Positions 46,785 to 60,168 are shown, counted from the stretch's first letter. The stretch: 64,000 nucleotides of DNA from Utricularia gibba (GCA_002189035.1 CM007990.1:4154001-4218000), one strand, 5' to 3'. Program-made: numbers and translations. Notes: generated from the letters alone by a model not told the origin.

Positions 46785-49641
46785 TTAACAGACTCTGTTC
46801 CCAACAGTTTGATACAAAGATTTAAGCTGTGTGTTCCATTTGTCAATGGCAGCATACTTCTTGTTTCCCTTCGACCTGTACTTGCATCATTCAGAGGTCA
46901 GGCGCACAGAAAGCAGTGGAATGGGCAGCAGAAAGAATGGAGCTAACCTGTCGCCGCGTTCTAGTAGCCGGTTCACTTGATCGATGTGGCCCTGGATTCG
47001 GTTGTCTAAGATGAGAGACACCAGCAACTCCTCCACATCCTTCTCTGGCACATTCAGCTCCTGCGGTCACAAAATTATGAGGTATCAAGATGGTGTGTTT
47101 AATGAAAACAAAACAAAGCTGAGGGCATGGGTTCTGTTGTACTGTTGATATGAAAGGGATACGGATCCTTGTATATGGCTTTATGAGCTTCAACAACACT
47201 TGTGTCCGCACATTCTTTAGAAGGTCTTCGATATAATTCCTAATGAATAGGTCATCCATTATAGTCCTCCGGTTGCTCTGCATCAATAGAAATCCAATGA
47301 TAAGGAGAATCGAGTCTCTCAGAAGTGTAATATGCACTATAGTCCTTGCGTTGGCTTGTTCACCTTCAAAATTTTTTCAAATTCCAATATCTCATTCCTT
47401 TGGTATGCTGCAATGAGGTTTGTCATGGCAAGAATCTCAGGATCATTTTTATACCTGAAAGAATAAGTGCAATGGAAAGGTGTTAGAGAAAACTCTTTCC
47501 ATCATCATTAGCATGCAATATTCAATTGATACAATGATAGATGAGCTACGAGAAAGATCACATCCATTCATGATTTTATTTTACTGCAACCTACTCTATC
47601 CCGTAGCTAGTGTAAAAATGTGACCCCCAATCTCATACATTATTCTGGATGCTGTTGTATCGTAAAAACGTTTGCGAGATGAGTGGTCAAAATTTTTAAA
47701 AAAAACTTACGGTTTCGCCTCTTGACCATCAAAAGGGTTCACTTGTGATTCCATGAGCATGTTTGCCAGGACCAAATACCTGCGACACAGGCTTAACTTA
47801 AATTTTCTCATTATATCAATAAAATACGTTATGTGACATCCACCACAAATAAGATGCAACAAAAACAGAACCCACTGAAAAAAAAAAGTATCACGTGAAA
47901 CCATCACAACTCAAAACACGATCTATACTAGTGAATCTCATCAACAAAAACTAATGGCTAGCAATTGAAGGTGCTTTAGTCTGAGGAAGTATACGGATGC
48001 AAAATAATGGCATACTTTAGACACTGAATACGTCTCTGGTTTCCTGCTTCATCATAATTTTTGAAAGCTTCAAAGAAATCAGTAGCTGCATCTGGCCACT
48101 GTCTCTCTGCCATATGCATTTTTCCACCACATTCACGAATAATTCCCATGATTCTGGGATGAGGAATAGCAGATTTGACTGATAGAGCTCTATGATACAA
48201 TTCCTGGAACAAATTAAAGATTTGTAAAAAACGAAGCCTGATACTCGACTCCAGCATTCAATATACCTTCAGTTTTTTATTATTCTTAGTCTCTGTGTAC
48301 ATCTGGATCTCAATTGCATACACTTCCAGAAGCTGCGTGCCTTTCTTCTGATCATCAGTACCATCTTCTTTTTGGCAAGATTTGTGAAGCTCTTTCAGAA
48401 TCTGATCAGACATAGAGAGTAAGTTTTACACCAAAATCAGCTGCAACTTTTATTTCAATATACCTTGTTCATGCGACCATATTCACCCATGTCAAACCAT
48501 ATTTTGCATAGCTTCAGGTTTGTTTTGAACCACAGCCTCTGTGAAGAAAAAAAAATAAGAGCATTCACAATTCTTTAGAATCGAACAGCATAATTCCCAA
48601 GTTTGAAATTTTTTTAAAAAAACTAGCAAAGGAGCACATACCTCATTCTTTGCCTCTTCAAGAGCCTTTAATGTAGTCTGATAAAATTGTTGTAATAAAC
48701 TGAAGTTTTGGCTTGCAGATCCTGATATAAAATCCATGATGCTGTTTATGCATTTCTCACTATAATTCCGAGTCACTGCAGTCTTGATATATGTCAACAT
48801 ATCTCTGTAAGAATCCATCATTTCCTTGTACTTTCCAAGCTTATAGTAAAGCTTGACGGTTTGCTTCAAAGCTTTAAACCCCTAAAATGTAAACAAAATC
48901 AAATGACCAATGATTTCAATTCATCATAGAATAAAAAGAGTAGCTAAAATGTAATTTTTGGGATTCTGCTCAAAATGACCAAAGCAGATAAGTAACGCAA
49001 AGGGTACATAGTCAAAGAACAAGAAATTCTAAGCTTCGTAATTTCAGCAAACAATCACCATTCAGCCTTTTCAGGTTCCATCCGAACAACTTCAGCAAAA
49101 CCCTCAAGCGCACCCTCAGGGTCTGTTTCAACCAAGCCTAAAGCAGAAGAAAATTAATAAAGAACATCAGAAATAAAAGAATCTCAAGTGAGACTTTATA
49201 TCCGAACAAACCACTGCTACATGAACACAAAAAATAACACAACTCCTGCCCTGATCAAATCATTTGCCGGTTGTGCTCGTAGCCGGTTAAGGTGGAATGT
49301 TTTACCACCAAACTAATCCCGTATAATGTCAAAATTTCATAGCAGACCACTTCACACAAAATACAATAACACAGTACATGGTAGGATGCCAAATTTTGGA
49401 ACGGACACCAAGCCGAGTTCTCGACAGCATTCCCACTCTATTTCCCAATATGATCATGTAGTTCACATTTAAAGCAAAAATGTTCTACCGGAAGCAGTAA
49501 AGGGGGAATCTGAATATGGTACGGAATCCGTATAAAATCAAAGCTAATAAATTCACCTTTAGAATTATAATACTGATTTTCGATATCAACATCCTGCTCC
49601 TCAGGCTCTTCATCCGAGTATTCAAACCCGTAATCCTCCAT
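46785..49641 (-). CDS. CSN2: COP9 signalosome subunit 2
   Basis: Eleven exons (49557-49641, 49059-49137, 48642-48881, 48464-48538, 48267-48401, 48016-48203, 47711-47779, 47364-47454, 47143-47277, 46948-47060, 46785-46875), about 433 residues. It starts [16 protein letters not shown], then TPR-like helices ([40 protein letters not shown]), [20 protein letters not shown] and a C-terminal PCI/winged-helix domain ([20 protein letters not shown]). CSN2 (FUS12 in Arabidopsis) is a scaffold of the CSN complex that removes NEDD8 from cullin ligases in the nucleus; it repressed photomorphogenesis in the dark. Exon 2 ends in phase 2 (TG), and exon 3 begins GGG TTT, so W-G-F needs one more G at the acceptor run 48879-48882. 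Everything else keeps frame. Confidence 0.92.
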
Positions 49642-50015
49642 ATCCGCGTCTGCATCATTTCGAACAGTTAAAGATTAGCACAATGAGCCCTAAGTTGAAA
49701 AAAGAAATCGTAGAAAACAAGGTCAAATCCACGGCGAAGAACCACCGGAACCCATCGCGTATTCCGTCACTTCCTTTCCACCGGACTGCGCGTGAGACGA
49801 GCGAGAAAAGGACTACACTCCAGAAAATTACAAAAGGAAAGAAGTGCAACAGAACAGTAAAGTTTCACTCATCTCGATTATGGGCTTTCCACATATTGGG
49901 CTTTGAGCTCAATAAATCCAAGCTCATTCATCCTGCACATGAATAGAAATTTCTAAGGCCCAAACAATCAAATGCTCAATTTTATCAATTCTCCAGTTGA
50001 AACTCCCACAGAGAA
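49642..50015. promoter_or_regulatory. Divergent promoter of CSN2 and the methyltransferase gene
   Basis: 374 bp between two divergent start codons, GC-poor to neutral with no repeat; no clear TATA box on either strand. Confidence 0.5.
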
Positions 50016-51831
50016 ATGGAGATGGAGGGAAGGCAAGACGATGATGTTTGTTTGGATGCATCTTTCTTCATCAATGACGAGTATGTGCTTCTTGTATTTG
50101 GTATACTTTCAGATATGATATGTTTCAGTGGCGTGAACTTTTCAAACTTCGGGTTGTTTCCAGCTATCAATTGACGAGATTTATTTTCGGGTCGCAAGTT
50201 CTTGAGCTATATTGTCTCCAGTCCGCTTCAAGTAAGCTCCTTTGTTTTGGTTTCCTCTTTCGAAATGTTTGTCTTCCAAAACCCGTTTCTAAATTTTTCT
50301 TCTGTTGTTAAATGCATGCTACTATGGCCTATGTTGTTTTTTATATTCCAGGTATAGTTGTGCAGTAAGGGTGTCTTGGAAATCGCTCTTTTCTATCGTA
50401 ATTACAAATCCTAGAAACCACAGTAGCTTGTAGATGGAAGGAACTTTTCTCATGCGGGAGTAACGAATATGTGAACTTTTCTGGTTGCCTGGTCTCACCG
50501 CACCTAAGCGCTCACCCTGTAGTTATATTTACTGGAACCTTGTGTTGTTCCATAGCATTGCTATCTCTTAGATTTATAATCATCAGACACGCACAATCCC
50601 CTGCTTATTTCTGTACAAGACAGATCATGTGCACAACTTGATCATGACTTCTCGTATTGCAGCTGATTTTGATTTGACAGGACAGTTAGTATGGCCCGGA
50701 GCTGAACTATTAAATGGCTATCTCTCAAAAAATGCAGACATGCTAAGAGGATGTTCAATCATTGAGCTGGGTTCTGGCGTCGGTTTGTGTTATTGTTAAA
50801 TATGCATGAATTAAGTTTCCTCTTTCTTACCTGAGCTCATCCTGGGTATCATGAAATGGATGAAGTTGTGTGTCTGTTAAATAGGGGTAGTAGTTGATAC
50901 ACAGCATTGTAGATGAGGAAAGCATGAGTTGCATGCACATTTTGTATTCCCCTGAATCTGCTGAACAACAGAATTAACTAGAATCAAGGTTCAGGGATTG
51001 TTTTTGAGAGGCTTTCTGCTGCAAAAGATTGAACTGCCAAATAAATTCACATTGCAGGCATCACTGGACTACTGTGCAGTAGGTTTTGTAGTGAAGTAGT
51101 TATGACAGATCATAATGAGGAGGTTCTCAAGGTAAGTCCAATGCAAAATACACTTTCTCTGGTTCATTGTGGACATTTCTTTGGGAAGTTATGCTTTTTC
51201 TTCCCTCATCAGATTCTAAGGCGTAACATAGAGCTGCACGAGAATACTCCTGGTAAATGGAAATGTTTTATCAATGCATTGTTACAAATTGAGTATCAGT
51301 GGATTCATGTCAATATCCTGTATTCTTGGCAGGTTTGGTAGCTGAGAAGCTAGAATGGGGGCATAGTGAGCATCTTGACAATCTCTTGAGGAAGCGTAAT
51401 CGAGGATTCGATCTTGTTCTGGGAGCTGATATCTATATCCTAACCAACACATCTGCTATTTTCACTGATTAAAATCCTCATTAATTTGGAAGAATTGTCC
51501 CTTGATACACCATCTCAAGCTTTCAACAATCAAGTATTCCTCCTCTCTTTGAGACCGTGGAGAGGCTCCTCCGTTTCAGTCATCAAGAGAACTGCAAGTT
51601 CTTACTGGCATACGTATCAAGAGCAAAAATGTAAGCATGCTCCTTACCCTCCAACTCAGAGCTTTAGAACATATTTGAAACCTTAGCAGAGACATGGATA
51701 TTTTGTGCAGAATGGATTCTATGGTTCTAAGTGAAGCCAGTCGACATGGATTGCATGTACATGAAGTTGCAGGAACTCGAGCTACCATCAGAAATCTCGA
51801 AGGCGTTGTATATGAGATGAGATGTTCATGA
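50016..51831 (+). CDS. METTL21-like protein methyltransferase
   Basis: Eight exons (50016-50080, 50164-50231, 50663-50782, 51058-51131, 51213-51252, 51333-51434, 51520-51630, 51711-51831), about 233 residues. It has the class I SAM fold in order: GQLVWPGAELLNGYL (the family's N-terminal signature), IIELGSGVG (motif I), VVMTDHNEEVLK (acidic loop), FDLVLGADI (motif for the substrate side), and ENCKFLLAYVSRAK. The C-terminus reads HEVAGTRATIRNLEGVVYEM. METTL21 proteins methylate lysines of chaperones and other non-histone proteins in the cytosol; the substrate here is unknown. The junction of exons 6 and 7 lacks GT at the donor and looks like a U12-type intron, with one base missing from the frame at the splice point. 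Confidence 0.8.
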
Positions 51832-52082
51832 TCCTTTTAAAGCTTAAGCCTCAACAGATTTGCAATTGTTGCATCAGTTATTGTTGGTACCAGGTATGCT
51901 TTGTCAGTGCTTGAACTAACCAAAAAGAATATCATGATGAAGTAGCCTTGTTTATGTATTGCAAAAATTCTATCTCAGATTTCTTTATCTTGAGTATCAT
52001 TTTGCGTACGCATGTAAGAATATTACAATGTTTCTCATTATGTATTCCATCCGGATTTTCTGTTGTCAGCAAAATAAAATCA

Positions 52083-54021
52083 TCACCGCATCTTTGCTCG
52101 AGCAAAAAGAACTCCAGCCATAAGGCCTGGAGAAGCAAGAAAAATCAGTTTGCAGGTTTCTTGAATATTCATGGAAGAAGGGAGAGTTCTTACCAAAGAA
52201 AATACTTAAAAGATTTTCTACGGTTGTGGGAACATTGAAAAGGACAATCCCAGCAACAGAAAGAGGTATCTTGTTCAGAGACCCTATCAGGCTGTGCATC
52301 AAGCAAAAACGGCTCGATTTAGAGGGTGAGTGAACCAGCCAGGACAAAAGAGCAAGTAACCTGTAAGTAGTAGCTCCAGTTTGATGAAGAAACCACATTG
52401 AAGTAAAGCTGATTGCTAAACCGGAAAGCCCACTAAGCGTCATCACCATCAAGAAGGTTGGTGATCTCAAAAGAGGCCTGTAAGTTTTACCAGAACAGAG
52501 CTGGTTAGATAAAGGGCAAGCAGAGCGGATCACAGATGTGCAACCGGAGGATAACGTAGAGCCTTACGTTTGTGAAACATATTCAGCCTCATCAAACAAG
52601 AAAATGAGAATAATTCCTAATGGCAGTGACAGGCTATTGTTTAGCATGACCATTGTGATCTCATTCAGCTCTCCAGATTTCGTAACTTGCTTTGTTGTAT
52701 CCATGATCCTCCGTAAAGTCAGCTGCGATGAGATGAATACAACTCGCACTTAGAACTTTGTAGTGTGAAAGTATAAAGCTGTTCAAGAAGAGACAGTTCC
52801 TAGTATTTGAGGCTCAAGGAAGGCAATCACGCTCAGTAAGATGGGAGAAAATCCTAGCAGAGCAAGCAGAGTATCTACGTGTAGCTCAAGAGCAAGATTA
52901 GAGGAAACGGCATCAGAAGGAGCACTCACAGAATAAGACGCTGTGAGAAAACAATTGACCACTTGCCAGGCATAGCCAACAGCGTTGAACTGAAGATCAG
53001 TAAAACCTCCTGCTATTGCTGAAACTATCTGCAATCAAATATCAACGAATTATTGGCAATAGTTGAAATAACCAGTAGAATCTGCACGTTGAATATACAA
53101 AATCCACCAATGAGTGTGTAGCAGCAATCAAGAAAGGAAAAGAGAAAAATAAAATGTCAATACCATTAGGACAAGAGATGCCCAAACTCTGCTATCATGG
53201 TGCTTATTGAATAAATGCATTTCCCCAAAGGCAGTTATAACATTGGTGGCATTCTTCAGAACTGTAACCATGGCAACATTCATGTACTTTAGACTGCATA
53301 GAAATGAAACGGGAATCCTGTTAGTACACTTTCCAGATTGATATGGGACTTTCTTTGGGATTTCTTATGAAACTATGATACTAGTTTTACGGTTAGAAAC
53401 AGAAAGAGTAAAGACAACAGTTACTTTGAGGGAAGCCAACATGATGGTAAAGTATATGGAGCTAACGGCTCAAAAAATAAATGAGAAATGAACACAACAG
53501 AGCAAGCAAACAGGAGTTCATGGAAAAAGGAAAAGAGGTAACAAGGAAACGAAGCTCTCATGTTGAGCATAAAGGCCAATACCTGTACATACTGGTGAGC
53601 AGCATTCCAACAAATATGAAATTGACAGGCAACCAGGCTTTGGTTAATTTCCATGTGAACGGCTCCAACTTAACCACACCCAGCAAGCTTAAAAATGAAA
53701 CAACGATTACTGCAATAAAATTCTGCATTCAATCATAGATGTGTTGTTAGTTCATGAAGCACAGAGAGATTTAAGTAAATGCCAGTAACGTTTCAGTGTA
53801 ACCTGGTAAACCATCAAAGATATCCCAGCATTGAAGTTGTAACTGGAGAGAACATACTTGTTAACCAGGATCATAGAACAGGAAGCAAGACAATATGATA
53901 AGCCGGAGACAAAGGCCAGATTTCCTACTTTAGTCGCTCCTTTTTTTGCTGTCACTGCTTGCTTCCTGTTCTCTAACAAAGCATTTTCTAGATCAGTTTC
54001 ATTCTTGGCATTTGGAGACAT
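52083..54021 (-). CDS. GONST1: Golgi GDP-mannose transporter (GONST1-like)
   Basis: Eight coding exons (53803-54021, 53583-53722, 53164-53293, 52930-53028, 52568-52722, 52361-52477, 52194-52291, 52083-52126) give a clean 333-residue protein. It has the DMT/NST fold with about nine to ten hydrophobic helices: LSYCLASCSMILVNKYVLSS, LKYMNVAMVTVLKNATNVIT, DLQFNAVGYAWQVVNCFLTA and GLAISFTSMWFLHQTGATTY. The GALNK-like motif near the C-terminus reads GSLNKIPLSVAGIVLFNVPT. It ends LMAGVLFARAKMR. GONST1 imports GDP-mannose into the Golgi, used for GIPC sphingolipid glycosylation. The ATG 54021 is placed because the N-terminus upstream is preceded by an acceptor (TTTTTTGCAG). Leader exons may lie at 54400-55000. 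Confidence 0.92.
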
Positions 54022-55598
54022 CGTCTGAAGAGAAGGCCTGCAAAAAACATAACCACCAACCATGATTAAGTAACACTGCTGAACATTCGGTAGGTTGATA
54101 CTTGTACATAGTAACCTTCTGGAAAAAAATCTACAATCTATAAACTATAAGAAAATAGACCACGGTATTGAACAAACATTTCCTGTATCATAAAACATTA
54201 CTTTTGAACAAGCGTCCTTATCACCAGTGCACTGGGAAACACTAAACAGTTGAAATCTGCTGGGGTTCTTCAAGGTGGGGGAGATAATACCCCATATTTT
54301 GGTAAGCGTCCGTAATACTGTTTTTTTGTACAGGAATATTCTTTGAGGGTACAAAGAAAAGATAAAAAAGTTTCAAATATTTAACTTTCAACGTATAAAA
54401 GTTCGACTCTCTTCTAATCATCTATAATAAAGACGCATGGCATCTGATATACCCAAGTTCTCCAATATCTAAGCTGTATGGCTGACGACTCTCTTGAATC
54501 CCTTGCAATAAAAACAAAGTTTCATTCGGCAGAAGACTCAGGCAACCATCGCCCTTCGTTGATGTGGTTAAAAGAAGATTCAATATAGCCTCAGCTCCAC
54601 ATCTTAACTGCAAAATGAGATCATATTCTTTAAGCAGTGGCTAATCATAAACACCAAAAAGTATATAATTCTACTGCTATCAAAAACCCACACCTTTTGA
54701 AAATCATGCTGATAAATGCTTCAGAAGAACTTCTACACCCATCCACAAGAAATCAAGCGATATCAATTTTTTCTAATAGCAATTCATCCGTCCAATAGAA
54801 GGCTAGCAAAAAGAAAAAAAAACCATAAAGTAAAACTCTAAGCCATCTTTCACAGTTAAAAAAAAAAAAAAAAAAAAAGAAACCTTATTCTGCCACAGGA
54901 ATCAGATTCTCAAATCCCAGAAACACTTCCGTAAAAAAAAAAGAGAGAGAGACAGAACTTGCCTTTCTAGAAACAAGACCAAAAAACAAAAACAAACACA
55001 GCCATAAGTCATAACGTCACCTCGGAGCCACCCACACGGAAAAGCACATAACCGCGTGTATTGAATCCCAGGTACAAGCTAGATGAGGAACTAATTTATG
55101 CAGCTCCACTGCAAATTAAATACGGGCTACAGCTACTCTGTGGTAAACACAAGTCTACCCCATTTTTTCCGTTCCAGTTTTCGCCAAACCAATGCTGACT
55201 TTGAATGCGCCTACGGGCGGCCGATGGCTACATTCACCGCATCCTTCTAATTACCCGCCCGGCGACAATTCACAGCAGATATCAGCGCACCCAAGACTTC
55301 AAAGCCTTGGACTTTCGGGCTACATTTCATCAAACTGAATTTCTACATAATGATATCTAAAATTATTTTTGTATATTATAATCCTCTACATCATAACTCA
55401 CGTTGATGCTGTGCGCCCTAGCCTCCTCATTAGACAATACAACCCAATCAACATCCTCCTCCAACTTCAAATTTAACTACTTTCAGATAAATTACTATAA
55501 AAATAATTCAAATTAGATATTCAAAATACATATTCTAGATGAATTTTATCAAACAATTCAATTTATAATATATTGATTTTAAATATATCTTTCAGATA

Positions 55599-55603
<5 letters not shown>

Positions 55604-55629
<26 letters not shown>
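55604..55629. repeat. (TA)n microsatellite
   Basis: About 13 TA units in the gene-poor region. Confidence 0.85.
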
Positions 55630-56676
55630 GTTCATAACTTACATAATATATAAACTTTGATCATAAACACATACTATGTATTTATATAAATAAAAAAATA
55701 ATATAAATATATTATTAATTATACTATTCTACCTAATTAAAACTTTATGTTCTTTTAAAAAACGTTCTAAACGCCTTTTTGTCATTCTGCTATAAACAAA
55801 ATAAAAACCTAGAAACTTATTAAAACAATAAAATTATAAACCTTTTTTTATTTTTAAGAAACTATAAAATCTTAATTTATAATTAGAATCACTTTTAGAA
55901 AAGTAATCTTTGAGAATTAAAACTAAACATACACTCGATTCTTGATGACCTCTTAATTTAGAACTAAGCATTATTCGCATTTAACTCCAAATAATTTCCC
56001 AAATTGCATTCGAATCCTCATCTCATAGCTATTGAAAATTGATGCCCAGGTTGCATTTTATATCCGAGGAACTTGAATGAGGTTTGACGCAAAACTACCC
56101 AAAAAAAAAAGAATTAAAGATAGGGGCCAATTAGCAAATATGAAAAATTTGAACATTAATACATTAACGTTTTCGTGAGGAGCTTTTAAGCAATAAAATT
56201 AATTAATCACAGCCGTCCAACGAAGGCGTACGCAGTTAATATCCAATTAATGAAAATTTACTCCTCGTATTATTTTATTAAATATGGTTGTTTACGTAAA
56301 AAACACATTAATCATAAAATTGATACTTAGTATCATTAATTTCATATTTATATCATATTTATTATTTTATTAATAATTTTTAAAAAAAATCTTCAATTTC
56401 TTCCAAATTATACTATTTAAATTAATCTTATGCATATTTAATATCAAATAATTTTTGAATTTCATCCTAAAATATACATTTATGCTTTTATTATAGTAAT
56501 TCTACAAGTGTAAAAAACCATTGAATCCAAATCTTTACAGACACTAAGACAAATTGTAATTTCACTTAATTTAGATTGAAATCATACTGAAAAATCATAA
56601 AATATATTTTTCTTTCAAAAAATTAAATTGAAATAAAAAAATTTGAATTGAATCTAACAAAGTTATAAAAAAACAT

Positions 56677-56724
56677 AAATATAAATGATATAAATCAATT
56701 AAATATAAATGATATAAATCAATT
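56677..56724. repeat. 24-bp tandem duplication
   Basis: AAATATAAATGATATAAATC and the next four bases AATT occur twice in direct succession with no difference. Confidence 0.85.
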
Positions 56725-58528
56725 ATCAATAGACCTGTTAAATGTTATAATTTTAAAAAATTAAATATAATTACTTCAATAAATTCTTAACAAAGAATAG
56801 ACCCTTAATATCAAAATAAATTAAAATTTTACACTAAACAAATTCTTAATTTTTTGGAATAATAGAATTTGTTATTATCAATAAATTACAAAAAAAGGCC
56901 ACCAGCACAGCACGTGTGAGTGTGGGATGTATAGAATCGATCATTGACTCCATTGCAACACGTGACTTTTTAAATTCCTCCGATATTTTCTTTCCGGGGG
57001 CTACTTTGGAAAATAGGACTTTATACTGTACTTGCATTTATTTGAAAACGGCACCCTGGGTATACTTTTCTTTTCTTAGTAGCCCCTGCCTATAATAGAA
57101 ATTAGAAACGCGCGCCTAATGACCAAAGACGGACTGCTCTTATTGATGGAGATTCTCAGAAATTAGTATTTCGAAGATTGATTTTAGAAAAATAGAAATT
57201 AAAATGCAATAAAACTGATTTTAAATTTTTAGATTTTTTTTGAAATTGAAGTTACGCGATAACAAAATTACTTTTAAAATGTTATATAGAAATAAAAAAT
57301 TTTCCAAACAGACACTTCCATAATGAATTATCATTGTTTTTTTGAAAATAAAAGTTTAATATAAGTAGATAATTAATGAGTAAAATTGGATAATATCATA
57401 ATTTATATAATGTAAGAGAAAAAAAGAAGATATATCACGTTTCATATTTTTACATAAATACGATTTTAGTAAGAATAATAAAACATGGATGAATATTATT
57501 TTCAATTATTTATTTTTGCTTATACTACGTTTGATATTTAAGTTTAAAAATGTATTATTTTTATTTTTTAAAAAATTTTAATAACATTATTAATTAAAAT
57601 TTTAATACCATTTTTTAAAAGTATTTTTATTCATCCCCTGAAGCACGCAAGAGTCCATCTAAACGAAACGCGGCCCACTAAAACTGGGCCGCTAATTCAA
57701 CAATAACAAAATAGAAATTAAACACACTTTTTATCTAAAACGCTTCATATTGCAATTAATAATTACGTTGAATATTAAATAATATATTTAGTGACTATAT
57801 TTTAAATGGTATTATATATATTTATGTCATGGTCATGAATTAATTGAATTAATACGAAAAATAATAATACGAGATATAATGGTAATATATATAGGTTATG
57901 CCATAATCTATATCCATGTCATTCTTCATTATGTAAATTTTTTAAATTTTGAAAAAAAAAGTATGGCAATAAGCATTAAAATATGTTATATTATTATTTA
58001 TATAAAAATATTGTGATTATAGCGGTGTAAAAATTAAATAAGTATACATATATATAATTATCTATACAATTAATTACATTAAAGTATAATATATTTTTTA
58101 AAAAATTAAAATATTTTGTTTAAAATATAATTTCTATCAAATAAACAATTATATTATATTCTATATTTAATAAATATACTTTTTATATATAAAACGAAAT
58201 AAGTATGAATAAAAATAATTAATTAGAAATAAGATGATTATTTAGTCCATTTTTACCAAATAGGAATAATGTGGTATTAAAATTGTTGCACTAGTTCACA
58301 CGAATCACATTTCCACTGCTCACCGGCCAATGAGCGGCCGAAAACGTGTCGAGGTTTTTGCTTGACTTTCCGGTCAGCCGTGAAAGGGGAAGGTGAGAGG
58401 GCATGGTTTCAGTTGTCACTTGAAAAAATGTGAGGCTCATGTGTTTTCTTCTCTTCTTAAGTCAATGAGTTGGTGGACACCGTTGTCTTCAAATCCGCGG
58501 AAGAATCCAGATTGCGGGAGCAGAAGCG

Positions 58529-59684
58529 ATGACGGGAGAGGTGTCTTTCTGCTGCTTCCGCCGCCGTGCCATCGCGATGGGAAAACCGGCACCCGTGGAG
58601 GCATCGGAAGCCTCGGCGATGAAGGAGTTCTTTCAACAAATGGGAGATCTGAAATCCGTACGATTCACCAAGCGGCAGCTCGACGCATTCACGAATAACT
58701 ACTCCAAACCGATTGGCTCCGGCGGTTACGGAAAAGTTTACAAAGGCGAGCTGCCCACCGGCGTCGTAATCGCCGTTAAGGTCCTCACGGAGAGGAAAAA
58801 CGTGAAGAGCACTTTCATTTCGGAGGTGTCCACTATAGGAAGGATCCGCCACGCAAACCTCGTGAAACTCTACGGTTACTGCTACGATCCGTTATTGAAA
58901 GCTCTGGTTTACGAGTTCATGGAAAAGGGATCACTGGACAAGTACCTTTTTACGGAGGATTCCGATTGCCTGATCCCGTGGCCGACATTGCTCCAAATCG
59001 CGGGGGACGGGAAAGGGATTAGCTCATCTGCACGAAGGCATTCAACCGAGACTTATTCACTACGATGTTAAACCGGGAAACGTTCTCCTCGATTGCGATT
59101 TTTCAGCCAAAGTCGCCGATTTCGGGCTCGCGAATCTCTGCAACGCTGACGGTTCCCACGCCAGACTCATCGGATGCAGGGGAACGCCGGGGTATCTAGC
59201 TCCGGAGTTTATACTGATGAACTCTCCGATATCGCATAAGTGCGATGTTTACAGCTTTGGGATACTTCTGTTTGAGATTGTGGGGAGGAGGAGGAACACC
59301 CGAATTGGAGAAAGCGGTGAGAGTGAGAGCATCGATTGGTTTCCCAAGAAAGTGTGGGAGGAATACGAGAAGGGGGAATTGGCGGCTCTAATAGATAGTA
59401 AGGGGGTACCGGAGGAGCACAGGGCGGCGGCGGAAAGGGTGGCGGTGGTGGCACTGTGGTGCGTGCAGGACTCGCCGGAGGCGCGACCGGAAATGAGTGA
59501 TGTTGTGATGATGTTGGAGGGTCGAGCAGAGATTTTGCGGCCACCCCCGAGGCCGTTCCGGTACATGTATTCTTTGGAGAATACCCGGCCGCCATCGTCG
59601 GATTGGGATGGCGGCGACTCGCCAACGTCTTCCTCCTCCAATCAAACCCCAGCTGTTACTCCTAGTTCAAGTGTCTTAAGGTAA
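58529..59684 (+). CDS. Receptor-like cytoplasmic Ser/Thr kinase, LRK10L-like, non-RD
   Basis: Intronless, about 385 residues. The N-terminus (MTGEVSFCCFRRR) has no signal peptide or membrane segment but has a Cys pair that could be acylated. Kinase motifs in order: GSGGYGKVYKG (glycine loop), VIAVKVL (lysine), HYDVKPGNVLLD (catalytic loop in place of HRD, so non-RD), ADFGLANLC (DFG) and APEF. The catalytic loop HYD/HFD, the RFTKRQLDAFTNNYSKP lead-in and the LGSGG-like loop resemble LRK10-type (leaf rust kinase) receptors without their ectodomain. Upstream frame ends in GDGKGISSSARRHS at 59071, while the other frame continues GKGLAHLHEGIQPRLIHYDV. The change falls in the G-run 59002-59006. I read it as two missing bases (or one extra) and one continuous kinase. 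Confidence 0.85.
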
Positions 59685-60168
59685 ATAAAACGTATTAACT
59701 TAAACCAACTCTTCATTTCTGTTCATCTACTCCATAGAAACGTGGCCGAGTGTCCGACCGGACACGGATCACATGCAGTGTCTATTGTATAGCCTATAAA
59801 TGAATTTATTCTCCTATTTAGTTATATATTTGGTTAAATTTATTAAATATTTTGAAAAATTATATAAAATGATCAATTTTTATTATTCTGTAAAATAAAT
59901 GCAATTCTTTGACTAGAATTGGTCAAAATAATTTAATTAATAATATATTTGAATTATGTAATATTTAAATAATATATTATATTTAATATATACATTTTAT
60001 AAATGTGTATTTAAAGTAATAGTATATCTGATATATGTATTTTAAATGAATAAAAAACTAACTATTATTAAGAAAAAATGAATAATAGTTTTCAAAATAA
60101 TGGTTTTAAAATCATAAATAATTTGCATTTAATAATTTCATTTATTGATTTAGGGACACCGAGGTTCA
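59685..60168. other. Convergent 3' flanks
   Basis: AT-rich, no coding signal. It carries the 3' UTRs of the kinase and SHI/LRP1 genes. Confidence 0.6.

Larger units (their letters stand above)
54022..58528. other. Long gene-poor AT-rich region
   Basis: 54022-55330 should contain the GONST1 leader, leader introns and promoter, including a poly(A) run at 54859-54880. 55340-58270 is AT-rich without coding, tRNA or domain signal on either strand, and contains only simple repeats. 58300-58528 is less AT-rich and is probably the kinase promoter and leader. Confidence 0.6.

Noticed and set aside
53752-54063. Upstream start MVGGYVFC for the GONST1-like protein
   Set aside because: The upstream residues come from an intron; the acceptor TTTTTTGCAG lies between.
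55340-58270. Hidden LTR retrotransposon in the gene-poor region
   Set aside because: No long direct repeats, primer-binding site or polyprotein frame were found.
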